Shown in pieces: positions 22,784-31,643 of a stretch of DNA of 32,000 nucleotides (positions are counted from its first letter, which is position 1; every line of letters starts with the position of its first letter). Below the pieces are notes generated by a model. The model had not been told where the DNA came from and did no database searches. It saw only the letters and a program-made list of their open reading frames with translations. This stretch comes from CAYVFC01 sp964450715 (GTDB taxonomy: Bacteria; Myxococcota_A; Polyangia; Polyangiales; JAFGIB01): positions 1 through 32,000 of the forward strand of contig CAYVFC010000095.1 of NCBI GenBank assembly GCA_964450715.1, written 5' to 3'. The position numbers and the translations under genes were made by a program.

Positions 22784-23793
22784 AACCTTCCGCACACGGA
22801 ACGGGCCGTGAGAGACGGCTCCGCATCGCCACGCGCTCGAGCGCGCTGGCGCTGGCGCAGACGCGCTGGGTGGCCGAGCGGCTGCGCTCGTTCTGGCCCG
22901 CGCTGCAGGTACAGGAAGTTCACGTGGTGACCCGGGGCGACCGCATCCAACACCTGCCGCTGAGCCAGGTGGGGGGAAAGGGCCTGTTCGTGTCCGAGGT
23001 GGAGAACGCCCTGCTCGAGGACCGGGCCGACCTGGCCGTGCACTCGCTCAAGGACGTACCGGCCGAGCTGGCCGTGGGTCTGGAGCTTGCCTGCATCCCC
23101 GAGCGGGAAGACCCGCGGGACGTACTGGTGACCGAGCAGGGCCTGGATCTCGACGACCTGAGCGCCGGGGACCGGGTGGGAACCGGCTCGCTGCGGCGGC
23201 AGCTACAGCTGCACGCGCTCCGCAACGACCTCGAGTACGCCCCGCTGCGCGGAAACGTGGACACCCGACTGCGCAAGCTCGCGCAGGGCCATTACCGGGC
23301 CATCGTCCTGGCCCATGCCGGCCTGCGGCGGCTGGGCCTGGCCGACCGGCCGCTGCGGGCGCTGCCGGTCGACCGGCTCATCCCCTCGGTGGGGCAGGGA
23401 GCGCTCGCGCTACAGGCCCGCACCGACGACCGCGCGGTACGCGAGCTGCTGGCCCCGCTGGAGCACCCGCCGAGCCGCGCCTGCGTCGAGGCCGAGCGCG
23501 CCTTTCTAAGAGAGCTGGGCGGCGACTGCAACGTGCCGCTGGCCGGCCACGCGCGGTTGGAGAACGACGGGTCGCTGCTGCGCTTCGACGCGCTGGTGGG
23601 CAGCGTGCAAACGCTGCGCCACCTACGCGCCGGTGGGGACCGATACCTGGAGCAAACCCGCCGACCGCTGCTCGAACAGGCGGTCGAGCTGGGCAGGGAG
23701 GTGGCGCAAACGCTCCTGGACCAAGGCGCCGGCGAGATGATCCAGCAGGCCATCGGCAACAACGACCCGCGTCAGGCCCCTAGTTTGCAGTGA
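22780..23793 (+). CDS. hemC: Hydroxymethylbilane synthase (porphobilinogen deaminase)
   Basis: A 337-residue enzyme that joins four porphobilinogens into hydroxymethylbilane. It shows LRIATRSSALALAQTRWVAE, DLAVHSLKDVPAEL, GTGSLRRQLQL and IPSVGQGALALQAR. Cys250 in LGGDCNVPLAG is the attachment point of the dipyrromethane cofactor. The start is GTG 22780, overlapping the hemA stop by 4 bp, so translation is probably coupled. The last 14 bp overlap the end of the convergent Roadblock-like gene. It is slightly longer than average at the C-terminus, with a Gln/Asn-rich tail. Confidence 0.95.
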   Translation: MKPSAHGTGRERRLRIATRSSALALAQTRWVAERLRSFWPALQVQEVHVVTRGDRIQHLPLSQVGGKGLFVSEVENALLEDRADLAVHSLKDVPAELAVGLELACIPEREDPRDVLVTEQGLDLDDLSAGDRVGTGSLRRQLQLHALRNDLEYAPLRGNVDTRLRKLAQGHYRAIVLAHAGLRRLGLADRPLRALPVDRLIPSVGQGALALQARTDDRAVRELLAPLEHPPSRACVEAERAFLRELGGDCNVPLAGHARLENDGSLLRFDALVGSVQTLRHLRAGGDRYLEQTRRPLLEQAVELGREVAQTLLDQGAGEMIQQAIGNNDPRQAPSLQ

Positions 23794-24154
23794 GTATCCG
23801 GTAGACACCCTTGGCCGAGTGCCGGAGCACGGCCTCGGTGCCGCGCCCTCCCCCGATCGAGGCCAGGTAGAGCTGCTGGCCGAAGTACTCGATGCCTCGA
23901 ACGAGCACCTCCTCGCCGCTCAGCCCGGATATGGACAGGCTACCGGCCGGGCAATGTGCGAGCAGAGGGGCGACCGCACCCAGCTCCTCGCACAGGTCGT
24001 CTTCCCCGGCCCAAGCCATCAGCAGGCCGTCCCCGTCGCTCAGGCAGAGCGCGTCCAGTCCAGCCTTTTTCGCGGTGTCTTCGAGTTGAAACCGAAGAGC
24101 AGTGCAGCACTGCTCGCTTCTGCGCCGCCGGCGCTCGAATGGCACAAGGCTCAT
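23780..24154 (-). CDS. Roadblock/LC7-like domain protein
   Basis: A 124-residue protein. After a basic N-terminus, the sequence follows the Roadblock/LC7 pattern: a helix, then DALCLSDGDGLLMAWAGE as beta strands with a turn, a central helix (LGAVAPLLAH), then LVRGIEYFGQQLYLASIGG. The closing helix is HSAKGVYRILTAN. In bacteria such domains form dimers that regulate small Ras-like GTPases such as MglA. No GTPase gene lies here. It has its own promoter, faces the ArsA-type ATPase gene and overlaps the end of hemC by 14 bp. The domain assignment is from pattern only and is moderately sure. Confidence 0.6.
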   Translation of the reverse strand: MSLVPFERRRRRSEQCCTALRFQLEDTAKKAGLDALCLSDGDGLLMAWAGEDDLCEELGAVAPLLAHCPAGSLSISGLSGEEVLVRGIEYFGQQLYLASIGGGRGTEAVLRHSAKGVYRILTAN

Positions 24155-24188
24155 GATTTGGCTCCAATGTATGCTGATGTAGGACTGT

Positions 24189-24218
24189 AGGATACATGTA
24201 TGTTCTGCCTTTGGTCAA
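24189..24218 (-). promoter_or_regulatory. Promoter of the Roadblock-like gene
   Basis: On the minus strand TTGACC (24213-24218), an 18-bp spacer and TATCCT (24189-24194). A perfect palindrome ATACATGTAT (24192-24201) overlaps the -10 region and may be a regulator site. Predicted start is near 24182. Confidence 0.5.
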
Positions 24219-24324
24219 AGAAGCGGACGTGGTGAGTGGAATCGATCGCGCGCCCGCGACCCGCGCCGCCCGCGGGATCGGGCGCGTTGCGCGATACATC
24301 GCGCGTCCGTAAAGTGGGCGCGCC

Positions 24325-25449
24325 ATGGGTTTGATGGACGAGCTGGGCCGCGTCCGCGTCGTGGTCTTTATGGGCTCCGGAGGAGTGGGCAAGACCTCCT
24401 CGGCCGCGGCCTACGCGCTGAAGGCCGCCCTGGGGGGCAAGCGCGTGCTCTGCCTGACGGTGGATCCGGCCAAGCGCCTGGCCGACAGCCTGGGGATCGT
24501 CATGGGCGACGAGCAGGAGCAGGTGGTGCCGCCCGAGCAATTCGCCAGGTACGGGCTGCGCTGCGCGGGGAGCCTGACGGCGGTGATGCTCGACCGCAAG
24601 CGCACCTTCGACAACCTGGTCATCAAGCACGCCAGCAGCCCCGAGCACCGCGACCGCATCCTGAACAACCGGCTTTACCAGTACGTCTCCACCGCCCTGG
24701 CCGGCACCCAGGAGTACACCGCGCTGGAAAAGCTCCTGCTGGCCTATCAAGACGACCGCTACGACCTGGTGGTGCTGGACACCCCTCCCACCGGCAACGC
24801 GCTCGACTTCCTCGCCGCCCCCATGAAGCTGGTCGATGCCATCGACTCCCCGGTTCCTCACTGGTTCGTACGCATGCTGGGGGGCGACCGGCCGCTGGGA
24901 ATCGCGGGCCGCTCGGCGGCTTACATCCTGCGCGCACTGTCCAGGTTCACCGGGGCCGAGCTGCTGGAACAGGTGGCCGAGTTCATCTCGGATATCAACC
25001 ATCTATTCGGAGGTTTTCGCAGCCGAGCGACCGAGGTCTACTCGGTGCTGAGCGGCGAGGACGTGGCCTTCGTGGCGGTAGCGGCGCCCTTTGTGCAATC
25101 GCTAGCCGACGCGGCCTTCTTCAGCCGTAAGCTGGGCGATTTCCGCACCCGGTTGCGCGCCGTGGTGGTCAACCGGGTGCATCCCGACCCGCTCATACCG
25201 GAGCGGGACGACCGAGAGCTGGGCTTGCTCATCCAGGCTCAGCTGCCGCCGGAGCGGGACGCCGCGGATCTGGTACGGCGCATGCGCCGAGCGGCGGAGG
25301 AGGTGCGCATGGCCTCGCGGGCGGAACGGTCGAGCATCGAGCTGCTGCGCGACCAGCTCGGCAACGGAATCTATTACACCGAGGTGCCGACCTTCGACCG
25401 CGACATCCACGACCTGGGAGCGCTGGCCGAGCTGTCCGGACACCTGTAG
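24325..25449 (+). CDS. ArsA/Get3-family ATPase
   Basis: A 374-residue soluble ATPase of the SIMIBI class. The deviant Walker A is GSGGVGKT (17-24), with the signature LTVDPAKRLADSLG (44-57) and switch-like VVLDTPPTGNALDFL. It has a single ATPase unit, unlike plasmid ArsA with two. Bacterial single-unit homologues are mostly uncharacterised; arsenite efflux is unlikely because no arsB or arsR is near, and the tail-anchored-protein role belongs to eukaryotic Get3. No Shine-Dalgarno sequence is seen; TAAAGT lies 9 nt before the ATG, so the mRNA may be leaderless. glmU follows 49 nt downstream. Confidence 0.85.
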   Translation: MGLMDELGRVRVVVFMGSGGVGKTSSAAAYALKAALGGKRVLCLTVDPAKRLADSLGIVMGDEQEQVVPPEQFARYGLRCAGSLTAVMLDRKRTFDNLVIKHASSPEHRDRILNNRLYQYVSTALAGTQEYTALEKLLLAYQDDRYDLVVLDTPPTGNALDFLAAPMKLVDAIDSPVPHWFVRMLGGDRPLGIAGRSAAYILRALSRFTGAELLEQVAEFISDINHLFGGFRSRATEVYSVLSGEDVAFVAVAAPFVQSLADAAFFSRKLGDFRTRLRAVVVNRVHPDPLIPERDDRELGLLIQAQLPPERDAADLVRRMRRAAEEVRMASRAERSSIELLRDQLGNGIYYTEVPTFDRDIHDLGALAELSGHL

Positions 25450-25457
25450 CGAGAACG

Positions 25458-25479
25458 AGCCGATCAATGGTAATCGGCT
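25458..25479 (+). promoter_or_regulatory. Hairpin between the ATPase gene and glmU
   Basis: AGCCGAT (25458-25464) pairs with ATCGGCT (25473-25479) around an 8-nt loop. It ends four bases before the GGGAG (25484-25488) that probably serves glmU. It could modulate glmU translation or partly stop transcription; there is no T-tract. Confidence 0.3.
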
Positions 25480-25498
25480 GCTCGGGAGATCGCGAACA

Positions 25499-26923
25499 AT
25501 GAGCAAGACGAACGATTTCATCGCCCTGGTGCTGGCCGCCGGCCAGGGGACCCGCATGCAGAGCGATAGGCCCAAGGTGCTCTTCGAGCTACTAGGCCGC
25601 CCGCTGGTGAGCTACCCGGTCGAGGCCGCCCTGGGCTCGGGCGCCCGGCAGGCGGTGGTGGTGGTGGGTCACGAGCGCGAGCGGGTGCAGCAGGCCCTGC
25701 GCGAGCGTTTCGACCAGCGGGTGCTTACCGCGGTTCAACCCGAGCAGCTCGGCACCGCCGACGCGGCGCGCTCTGGCGCCCGGGCCGTGCCCGATTTCGA
25801 CGGCTGGTTCCTGATCCTGTACGGGGACTGTCCCCTGGTCACCGCCGAGGCGCTTGTGGCCCTGATGGGGGCGGCGCTTCAGGAGCGGGGACCGCTGGCC
25901 ATGCTGACGAGCCGACTGGACGATCCGACGGGCTACGGGCGGATCGTGCGCGACGCGCGCGGGCTGGTAAGCGCGGTGCGCGAGCAGCGCGACTGCAGCG
26001 AGCAGGAGAACCGCATCCGGGAGATCAATCCGGGCGTCTACGCGGTCAAAGCCGCTTTTTTCAGGAGCGCCATCCAAAGGATAGAAAACGCAAACGCCCA
26101 GCAGGAGCTCTATCTCACCGACCTGGTCGAGCTGGCCGCGCGCGCGGGCGAGATCGCGGACGTCGCCTGGGAGGCCGGCGATCTGCTGGGCGTCAACGAC
26201 CGCTACGAGCTCGCCGATTGCGAGCGGGTGCTGCGGCAGCGGGTGGCCCGCGCGCATGCCCTGGCCGGGGTGACGGTGCGCGATCCGCTCGCCACCTACA
26301 TCGACGCCGACGTGGTCATCGAGCCCGAGGCGGTGATCGAGCCGGGGGTTACCCTGCGCGGCAGCTGTCGCATCGAATCGGGCGCTCGCGTGGACGTGGG
26401 CTGCGTGTTGACGGACGTAACGGTCCGGGCCGGGGCGCAATTGCTACCCTACACCGTGGCCACGAACAGCGAGATCGGCCAGGACGCGCGTATCGGTCCC
26501 TTCAGCCACCTGCGGCCCGACAGCCGGCTGGGACCGGAGGTGCATCTGGGCAACTTCGTGGAGACCAAGAAGACTTCCATGGGCCGAGGGGCCAAGGCCA
26601 ACCACCTCTCCTACCTGGGCGACGGGGTGATCGGCGAGCGGGTGAACGTGGGCGCGGGCACCATCTTCTGCAACTACGACGGCTTCGGCAAGTACACCAC
26701 CGTGCTGGAAGACGACTGCTTCATCGGCAGCGACTCGCAGATCATCGCACCGCTGACCGTGGGCCGCGGCAGCTACGTGGCAACCGGCGCCACGCTGACC
26801 ATGGACGTGCCCCCCGAGTCGCTGGCCATCGCCCGCGCCTCGCAGGAGAACAAGGAGGGAATGGCCCCGCGCTTGCGCCGCATGCTCGAGGCCAAGAAGC
26901 GGAAACATCAGCAGAAGAAGTGA
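25499..26923 (+). CDS. glmU: Bifunctional GlmU: UDP-GlcNAc pyrophosphorylase / GlcN-1-P acetyltransferase
   Basis: A 474-residue enzyme that makes UDP-N-acetylglucosamine for peptidoglycan and lipopolysaccharide. The uridyltransferase domain opens with LVLAAGQGTRMQSDRPKVL (10-28) and shows LGTADAARSGARAV and LYGDCPLV. The C-terminal half is a left-handed beta-helix with hexapeptide repeats, including RPDSRLGPEVHLGNFVETKK with the catalytic-type His, and VNVGAGTIFCNYDGFGKY. The Lys/Gln-rich tail is common. Length is close to the usual 455-460 with a small addition. GGGAG precedes the ATG by about 10 nt. It is convergent with tsaD. Confidence 0.96.
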   Translation: MSKTNDFIALVLAAGQGTRMQSDRPKVLFELLGRPLVSYPVEAALGSGARQAVVVVGHERERVQQALRERFDQRVLTAVQPEQLGTADAARSGARAVPDFDGWFLILYGDCPLVTAEALVALMGAALQERGPLAMLTSRLDDPTGYGRIVRDARGLVSAVREQRDCSEQENRIREINPGVYAVKAAFFRSAIQRIENANAQQELYLTDLVELAARAGEIADVAWEAGDLLGVNDRYELADCERVLRQRVARAHALAGVTVRDPLATYIDADVVIEPEAVIEPGVTLRGSCRIESGARVDVGCVLTDVTVRAGAQLLPYTVATNSEIGQDARIGPFSHLRPDSRLGPEVHLGNFVETKKTSMGRGAKANHLSYLGDGVIGERVNVGAGTIFCNYDGFGKYTTVLEDDCFIGSDSQIIAPLTVGRGSYVATGATLTMDVPPESLAIARASQENKEGMAPRLRRMLEAKKRKHQQKK

Positions 26924-26939
26924 ACGCACCCTCAATACC

Positions 26940-26972
26940 GTAGGGGAAGGGCTTGCCCTCTCCCGTCCCTAC
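26940..26972. repeat. GTAGGG-type palindromic repeat between glmU and tsaD
   Basis: The segment opens GTAGGGGAAGGGC and closes CCGTCCCTAC, an imperfect palindrome of 33 bp related to the units at 4678-4799. It lies between convergent glmU and tsaD. The TAG at its right edge, read on the minus strand, is the tsaD stop codon (26969-26971). It may act as a bidirectional terminator. Confidence 0.6.
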
Positions 26973-28048
26973 CGGATCCGTTTGGTCGACTTGTACCGCC
27001 GCAACGCGGGCGAGCCCTCCGGAGCGCCCAAGATGGGGCTGCGAGAAAAGGCGTTCAGGGTCATGTCGTCCCGCTGGCCGGCCAACAGGCGGCAGGCGCC
27101 CGCATAGGCGATCATGGCCGCGTTGTCGGTGCAGGCCGCCAGCGGAGGCAGCGAGAGCTGGATGCCGGCCTTTGCGCAGACTTCGCTCGCCCGCCGGCGC
27201 AGGCCGCTATTGGCGGCCACCCCTCCGCCAAGCACCAGCCTGTCGACCCCGCGCGCCCGGCAGGCGTCCAGCGACTTACGCACCAGCACCTCGACCACGG
27301 CCTGGCGAAAGGAGGCGCACAGGTCGGCGAGCTCGCTCTCGTCGGCGGGACGACCCCGATCGGCCAGGTGGCGAGCCACCGCTGTCTTCAATCCCGAGAA
27401 GCTGAAGTCCAGGCTGCCCCGCCAGGCCATGGGCCTGGGGAAATCGATGGCCCGCGGGTTGCCGCCGGCGGCCAGCCGGTCGATGACCGGACCGCCGGGA
27501 TAGGGCAGACCCAACAGCTTGGCGACCTTATCGAAAGCCTCGCCCGCGGCGTCGTCCCGGGTCTGCCCCAGCTGCTCTACGTCGAGCGCGCCCCGCACCA
27601 CGTACAGGGCGGTATGCCCCCCGCTGGCCAGAAGCGCGATGTAGGGAAAGGCGGGGGGAACGTCGACCTCGAGCCCTCCGCCCCGTAGATGGATGGAGAG
27701 CAGATGGCCCACCAGGTGGTTGACGCCCACGATGGGCAGGCCGCGCGCCCAGGCGACGGCCTTGGCGATCTGGATGCCCACCAGCAACGCTCCGGCCAGA
27801 CCCGGTCCCTGGGTGACGGCCACCGCGTCGGCGGAGTCGAGCGCGCTGCCGCCCACCACGCCAATACGTTCCAGCACCGGTACGATGTTGCTCATGTGCG
27901 AGCGCGAGGCCAGCTCTGGGACCACTCCGCCGTAGGGCGCGTGCAGCTCGATCTGGCTGGAGACGGCTTGCGCCAGCACGGTCCCGTCGTCGCGCACCAG
28001 CGCCGCGGCGGTCTCGTCGCAGGAGGTCTCGATACCCAGTACAATCAC
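26969..28048 (-). CDS. tsaD: tRNA threonylcarbamoyladenosine synthase subunit TsaD
   Basis: A 359-residue protein that transfers the threonylcarbamoyl group to A37 of ANN-decoding tRNAs, together with TsaB and TsaE, which are not encoded here. It shows MIVLGIETSCDETAAALV, VPELASRSHMSNIVPVL, GPGLAGALLVGIQIAKAVAW and metal ligands His111 and His115 in NHLVGH. Further family marks are LLASGGHTALYVV and LVLGGGVAANSGLRR. The length is a little above the usual 340. Its start overlaps the stop of the preceding lipoprotein gene by 4 bp, and its TAG stop lies within a palindromic repeat. Confidence 0.96.
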   Translation of the reverse strand: MIVLGIETSCDETAAALVRDDGTVLAQAVSSQIELHAPYGGVVPELASRSHMSNIVPVLERIGVVGGSALDSADAVAVTQGPGLAGALLVGIQIAKAVAWARGLPIVGVNHLVGHLLSIHLRGGGLEVDVPPAFPYIALLASGGHTALYVVRGALDVEQLGQTRDDAAGEAFDKVAKLLGLPYPGGPVIDRLAAGGNPRAIDFPRPMAWRGSLDFSFSGLKTAVARHLADRGRPADESELADLCASFRQAVVEVLVRKSLDACRARGVDRLVLGGGVAANSGLRRRASEVCAKAGIQLSLPPLAACTDNAAMIAYAGACRLLAGQRDDMTLNAFSRSPILGAPEGSPALRRYKSTKRIR

Positions 28049-28584
28049 TCGGATTTCACGCGCTTCAGCCGGAATACGCCGAACAGATCGTCGAGCGTTC
28101 CGCCGTCGCCGGTGTCGGCGCTGGGCGCGATGACCCGCACCTCGATATCGCCGTCCTCCATCAGGGAGACGAAGACCAGTGCGCTGCGCGGCTCGTCGGC
28201 GATGCGAGCGCCGAAGATATAGTTGATCAATCGCCCGCCTCCCGGGAAGTCGTACTTGGTGAGCGGGTCGCGCGCGAGCGGCTCGATGGGCTCGAGCGCG
28301 GTCTGCCGGAAGTGGCCCGGCCTTTCGGCAACCGTGTCGAAGGTGGTGATTACTCCCGGCTCGGTCTGCACCCGGTCCGGGTCGAAACGCAGCTGCATCT
28401 GCGTGTAGGAGGGAAAACCGCTGCGGATGAAGGAGGACTCCCGGTCCCCGCCGTCCACGCCGGTCTCGCTTCCCGCGATGCTTCCCCGAAAGAGCTCCTC
28501 CCCGTCGGTGCGGAACTCGTCCAGGTCGTTACAGCCGAGCAGCGACGCGACCAGGGCCAGAAGCAGCGCGAGCCTCGCGGTCAC
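28045..28584 (-). CDS. Lipoprotein of unknown function between kinase and tsaD
   Basis: A 179-residue lipoprotein starting at GTG 28584, which overlaps the kinase stop (GTGA). The signal peptide ends in lipobox SLLGC, and Asn-Asp follow the lipidated Cys. The mature part is mostly beta-strand-like with a conserved-looking SYTQMQLRFDP and GRLINYIFGARIADEPRSALVFVSL. No family recognised. Its stop overlaps the tsaD start by 4 bp. Being coupled on both sides, it is expressed with the kinase and tsaD, although it works at the membrane while TsaD works in the cytosol. Confidence 0.75.
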   Translation of the reverse strand: MTARLALLLALVASLLGCNDLDEFRTDGEELFRGSIAGSETGVDGGDRESSFIRSGFPSYTQMQLRFDPDRVQTEPGVITTFDTVAERPGHFRQTALEPIEPLARDPLTKYDFPGGGRLINYIFGARIADEPRSALVFVSLMEDGDIEVRVIAPSADTGDGGTLDDLFGVFRLKRVKSE

Positions 28585-31500
28585 GCGTCCGATCTCCCGG
28601 ATCGCGGGCGACCGGTAGCCCCCATCTCGGTCGCGGTGCCCATGGCGCTCTGGTAGGTATCGACGGCCACCGCATCCCCGGCCCGGGCGGCCAGCCGGAT
28701 CGCCTCGGCATAGCGCTCCTTGGCCAGGTCCCGGTTGCCTTCCACGTCGTCGATCTTGGCCAGCATTCCCACCACCTTGGCCTCCAGATGGGGCTGACCG
28801 GACTCGTGCGCCCTGGCCTCGGCCTCGTCCAGCTGGCTGCGCGCCCCCTCCAGGTCGCCATCCTCGACCAGCAACGAGGCCAGATCGACCGCCACAAAGG
28901 CCCGAGCGGCCGTGTCAGCGCCCGACCGCGCCATCAGCTCGCTGGCCTCCCAGAGCGCGGCCGCTGCACCGAGAAAATCGAGCTCCTCTCGCCGGACCGA
29001 GGCGATACCTAGATGAACCTCTGCCTGGGCCGTGTCGCTCTCCAGCCGCATGGCGATGTCCAGGGCCTGACCGAGTAGCCGGTAGGCATCCCGGTACCGC
29101 TTGCGGGCGGCGACCACCTCGCCGAGCACGACGAGCATCCGTACACGCTCCAGGCTGACCGGCTCGGTTAGCTCCAGCGCCTCCCGCAACACGCCGTCCG
29201 CTCCGGTCACGTCACCGCGGCTCGCCAGCGCCGATCCCAGCTTGCGGCTGAAGGTGGCGATGGCGGTATCCAGGGTCGTGTCTCCTGTCTCCAGCAGCTC
29301 TCGCCGCGCCAGCTCCAGCCCTCTCTGGTAGCTGAAGACGGACGTCTCCGTATCCCCGCGGGTGGCGGCCAGATTGCCCATCATCTCCAGCATCATCAGC
29401 GCGTTGAATACCTCGCCGGAGTGATAGGCGTGGTAAGCGCGCACCTCTAGAGGCGTCTCCTCCGGTTTGGCCGACAGCAGCTCCAGCGCGCGAGCATGCA
29501 GCTCCTTGCGCGCCTGGGCGGGAATGAACGCCTCCACCAGATCTCGGATGAAGGGATGGGTCATCTCGACTTGACCGTTGTCGACCAGCAGCAGGCGTCG
29601 CTCGGTGAGCGCGTCCAGGGCGTTTATCTTCTCCTTGCCGGCCACCTCCTCCAGTAGGTTCTTCGGGCAACGATTGCCGAGCACGGAGGCCGATTGCAGC
29701 AGTAACCGCGCGGATAAATCGAGCCTCTGCAGTCGCTGAGTCACCGCGTCGGCCAAGCGCGGCGGAAGCGGCTCCGATCCATCGACGCTCAACCCGAGGC
29801 CCAGCAGCTGCTCCACGTACAGCGGAAGGTAAAGCTGCTCCTCCCCCTCCAGCTCGGAGGCCGCAAGCGGGGCAGCACCGCTCGAGAACGAGAGGGCATG
29901 GCCGTATTTGAGGCCCTTGACGGCCAGGCTGATGGTGCCGTCCGGTATCAGCGAGGGTCGCGAACGGTTGATCGCCGTGAGCAGGAATACCGAGGTACCC
30001 TGCACGTAACGGCGGAGTTGGCGCAGTACCCGCGGCGTCAGACCGTCGCAGCGATCCAGATCGTCCACGTACACCAGGATCCGCCCGGCGTTCTTCTCGC
30101 GCAGCGCGGAGCGGATAGCGGCCGCGAGCGCGCAGGCCACCGATGACGAAGATGACTCCTCGCCCGCGCCGACCAGGCCCGTCGGCGCCAGCACCTGCCG
30201 GATACCGGCCGCGGCCAACAGCTCCAACTCGCCCTCGCCTTGCTCGGATAGACGCTTCAACCCCTCCTCGTCCGTATCGTGGAGCTGGGCCAGCAACTCA
30301 CGTATCGGCCAGTAGGGTACCGGTGCGCCGCTGTCGTGCGGGCCGGCGCCAAAGGCCAGGTCGCCGGCCCTGGTGGCCCGGCTCACCGCCTCGGAGATGA
30401 GCCGCGTCTTGCCGGTGCCAGGCTCGCCCACCAGCGTCACCGAGACCATCTCGCCCATGGCCTGCTCCCGCAGGGCGTCGAGCCGTCCCAGCTCGCCCTC
30501 CCGGCCCACCAGCGGGCGGAGACGCGGCGAGGAGACGTGCGGCGGTCGCGAGCGGCGCGCCGTAGGGGTGACGGTGGGCGATACGCGCTCCTCGCGCATC
30601 GACGCGCCGCACTCGCCGCAGAAGGACTTGCCCTTGGGGGAACGCGCGCCGCACGAGTAGCAGACCACCTCGTCCTTGCTGGGCGGCGCGATGGAGCCCG
30701 CGGTCCGGCGCAACGCCTCGATCATCTCGTCGGGGCTCTGGAATCGTTCGTCGGCCGACTTGGCCATGGCGCGCATGGTGATATCGGCCAGATTGCGGGG
30801 AATGGCCCGGTGCGGCGCGACCTCAGTGGGATCGGGTACCGGTTCCTGGATGTGCTTGAGCACGATCTTGGTCGGCGTATCCGCGATAAAGGGAAGCCGA
30901 TCGGTCATCAGCTCGAAGAGCAACACGCCCACCGAGTAGATGTCCCCGCGCCCGTCCACGTCCTCGCCCCTGCCCTGCTCGGGCGACATATAGTCGGGAG
31001 TGCCGCAGACCAGCCCGGGCGAGGTAATGGAGCGGGCTTCCTGCGGCGCGCTGAGGATCTTGGCCAGTCCGAAGTCCAGCACCTTGACCAGATCTCGGCC
31101 GGTTCGCGTGCGCTCGAGAAAGATGTTCTCGGGTTTCAGATCCCGGTGTATCACATCCAGCGCATGCGCCTCGCCCAGCGCCGCCAGCACGGCGTTGATG
31201 ACCTGGATGATGCGCTCGAAGGGCAAAGGCCCGTCGTCGACCATCACCTGGGCCAGGTCCCGGCCCCGCAGGAACTCCATCACCAGGTAGAGCATCTCGT
31301 CGTCGGTGCGACCGAAGTCGATGATGCTCACGCTGTTGGGGTGGTTCAGCCGACTGGCCGCGCGCGCCTCGGTGTAAAACCGGGCCACGGTCTGCTCGTC
31401 GGAGAGCAGGTGCGGGTGGATGACCTTGATGGCGACGGTACGGGCCAGCATCTTGTGCTCGGCCTTGTACACGCGTCCCATACCCCCCACGCCGACCAGC

Positions 31501-31643
31501 TCACTGACGACATAGGCGCGCGCGATGGTGCGTCCGACCAGCGGATCCTTGTGCGGATCAGATCCAGCCAGCAACGACCCGCAGCCCGAGCAGTAACGGG
31601 AACCGTCCTGAGGAAAGGCGCCGCAATGTATGCAGACAGGCAC
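28581..31643 (-). CDS. Ser/Thr protein kinase fused to AAA-type ATPase and TPR region
   Basis: A 1020-residue cytosolic protein starting at GTG 31643. Order: zinc ribbon (Cys4, 7, 18, 21); Hanks-type kinase, about 42-315, with VGVGGMGRVYK, Lys73, HRDLKPEN (166-173) and DFG (190-192); second zinc ribbon (Cys328, 331, 342, 345); ATPase of the STAND/AAA-16 kind with Walker A GEPGTGKT (406-413) and a Walker B-like ILVYVDDLDRCD; winged-helix-like region; then TPR-like helical repeats to the C-terminus. All key kinase residues are present. No membrane helix is seen. Such kinases are frequent in Myxococcota and are thought to relay signals through scaffolded partners. The target and the ligand are unknown. 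It heads a coupled three-gene operon. Confidence 0.9.
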   Translation of the reverse strand: MPVCIHCGAFPQDGSRYCSGCGSLLAGSDPHKDPLVGRTIARAYVVSELVGVGGMGRVYKAEHKMLARTVAIKVIHPHLLSDEQTVARFYTEARAASRLNHPNSVSIIDFGRTDDEMLYLVMEFLRGRDLAQVMVDDGPLPFERIIQVINAVLAALGEAHALDVIHRDLKPENIFLERTRTGRDLVKVLDFGLAKILSAPQEARSITSPGLVCGTPDYMSPEQGRGEDVDGRGDIYSVGVLLFELMTDRLPFIADTPTKIVLKHIQEPVPDPTEVAPHRAIPRNLADITMRAMAKSADERFQSPDEMIEALRRTAGSIAPPSKDEVVCYSCGARSPKGKSFCGECGASMREERVSPTVTPTARRSRPPHVSSPRLRPLVGREGELGRLDALREQAMGEMVSVTLVGEPGTGKTRLISEAVSRATRAGDLAFGAGPHDSGAPVPYWPIRELLAQLHDTDEEGLKRLSEQGEGELELLAAAGIRQVLAPTGLVGAGEESSSSSVACALAAAIRSALREKNAGRILVYVDDLDRCDGLTPRVLRQLRRYVQGTSVFLLTAINRSRPSLIPDGTISLAVKGLKYGHALSFSSGAAPLAASELEGEEQLYLPLYVEQLLGLGLSVDGSEPLPPRLADAVTQRLQRLDLSARLLLQSASVLGNRCPKNLLEEVAGKEKINALDALTERRLLLVDNGQVEMTHPFIRDLVEAFIPAQARKELHARALELLSAKPEETPLEVRAYHAYHSGEVFNALMMLEMMGNLAATRGDTETSVFSYQRGLELARRELLETGDTTLDTAIATFSRKLGSALASRGDVTGADGVLREALELTEPVSLERVRMLVVLGEVVAARKRYRDAYRLLGQALDIAMRLESDTAQAEVHLGIASVRREELDFLGAAAALWEASELMARSGADTAARAFVAVDLASLLVEDGDLEGARSQLDEAEARAHESGQPHLEAKVVGMLAKIDDVEGNRDLAKERYAEAIRLAARAGDAVAVDTYQSAMGTATEMGATGRPRSGRSDA

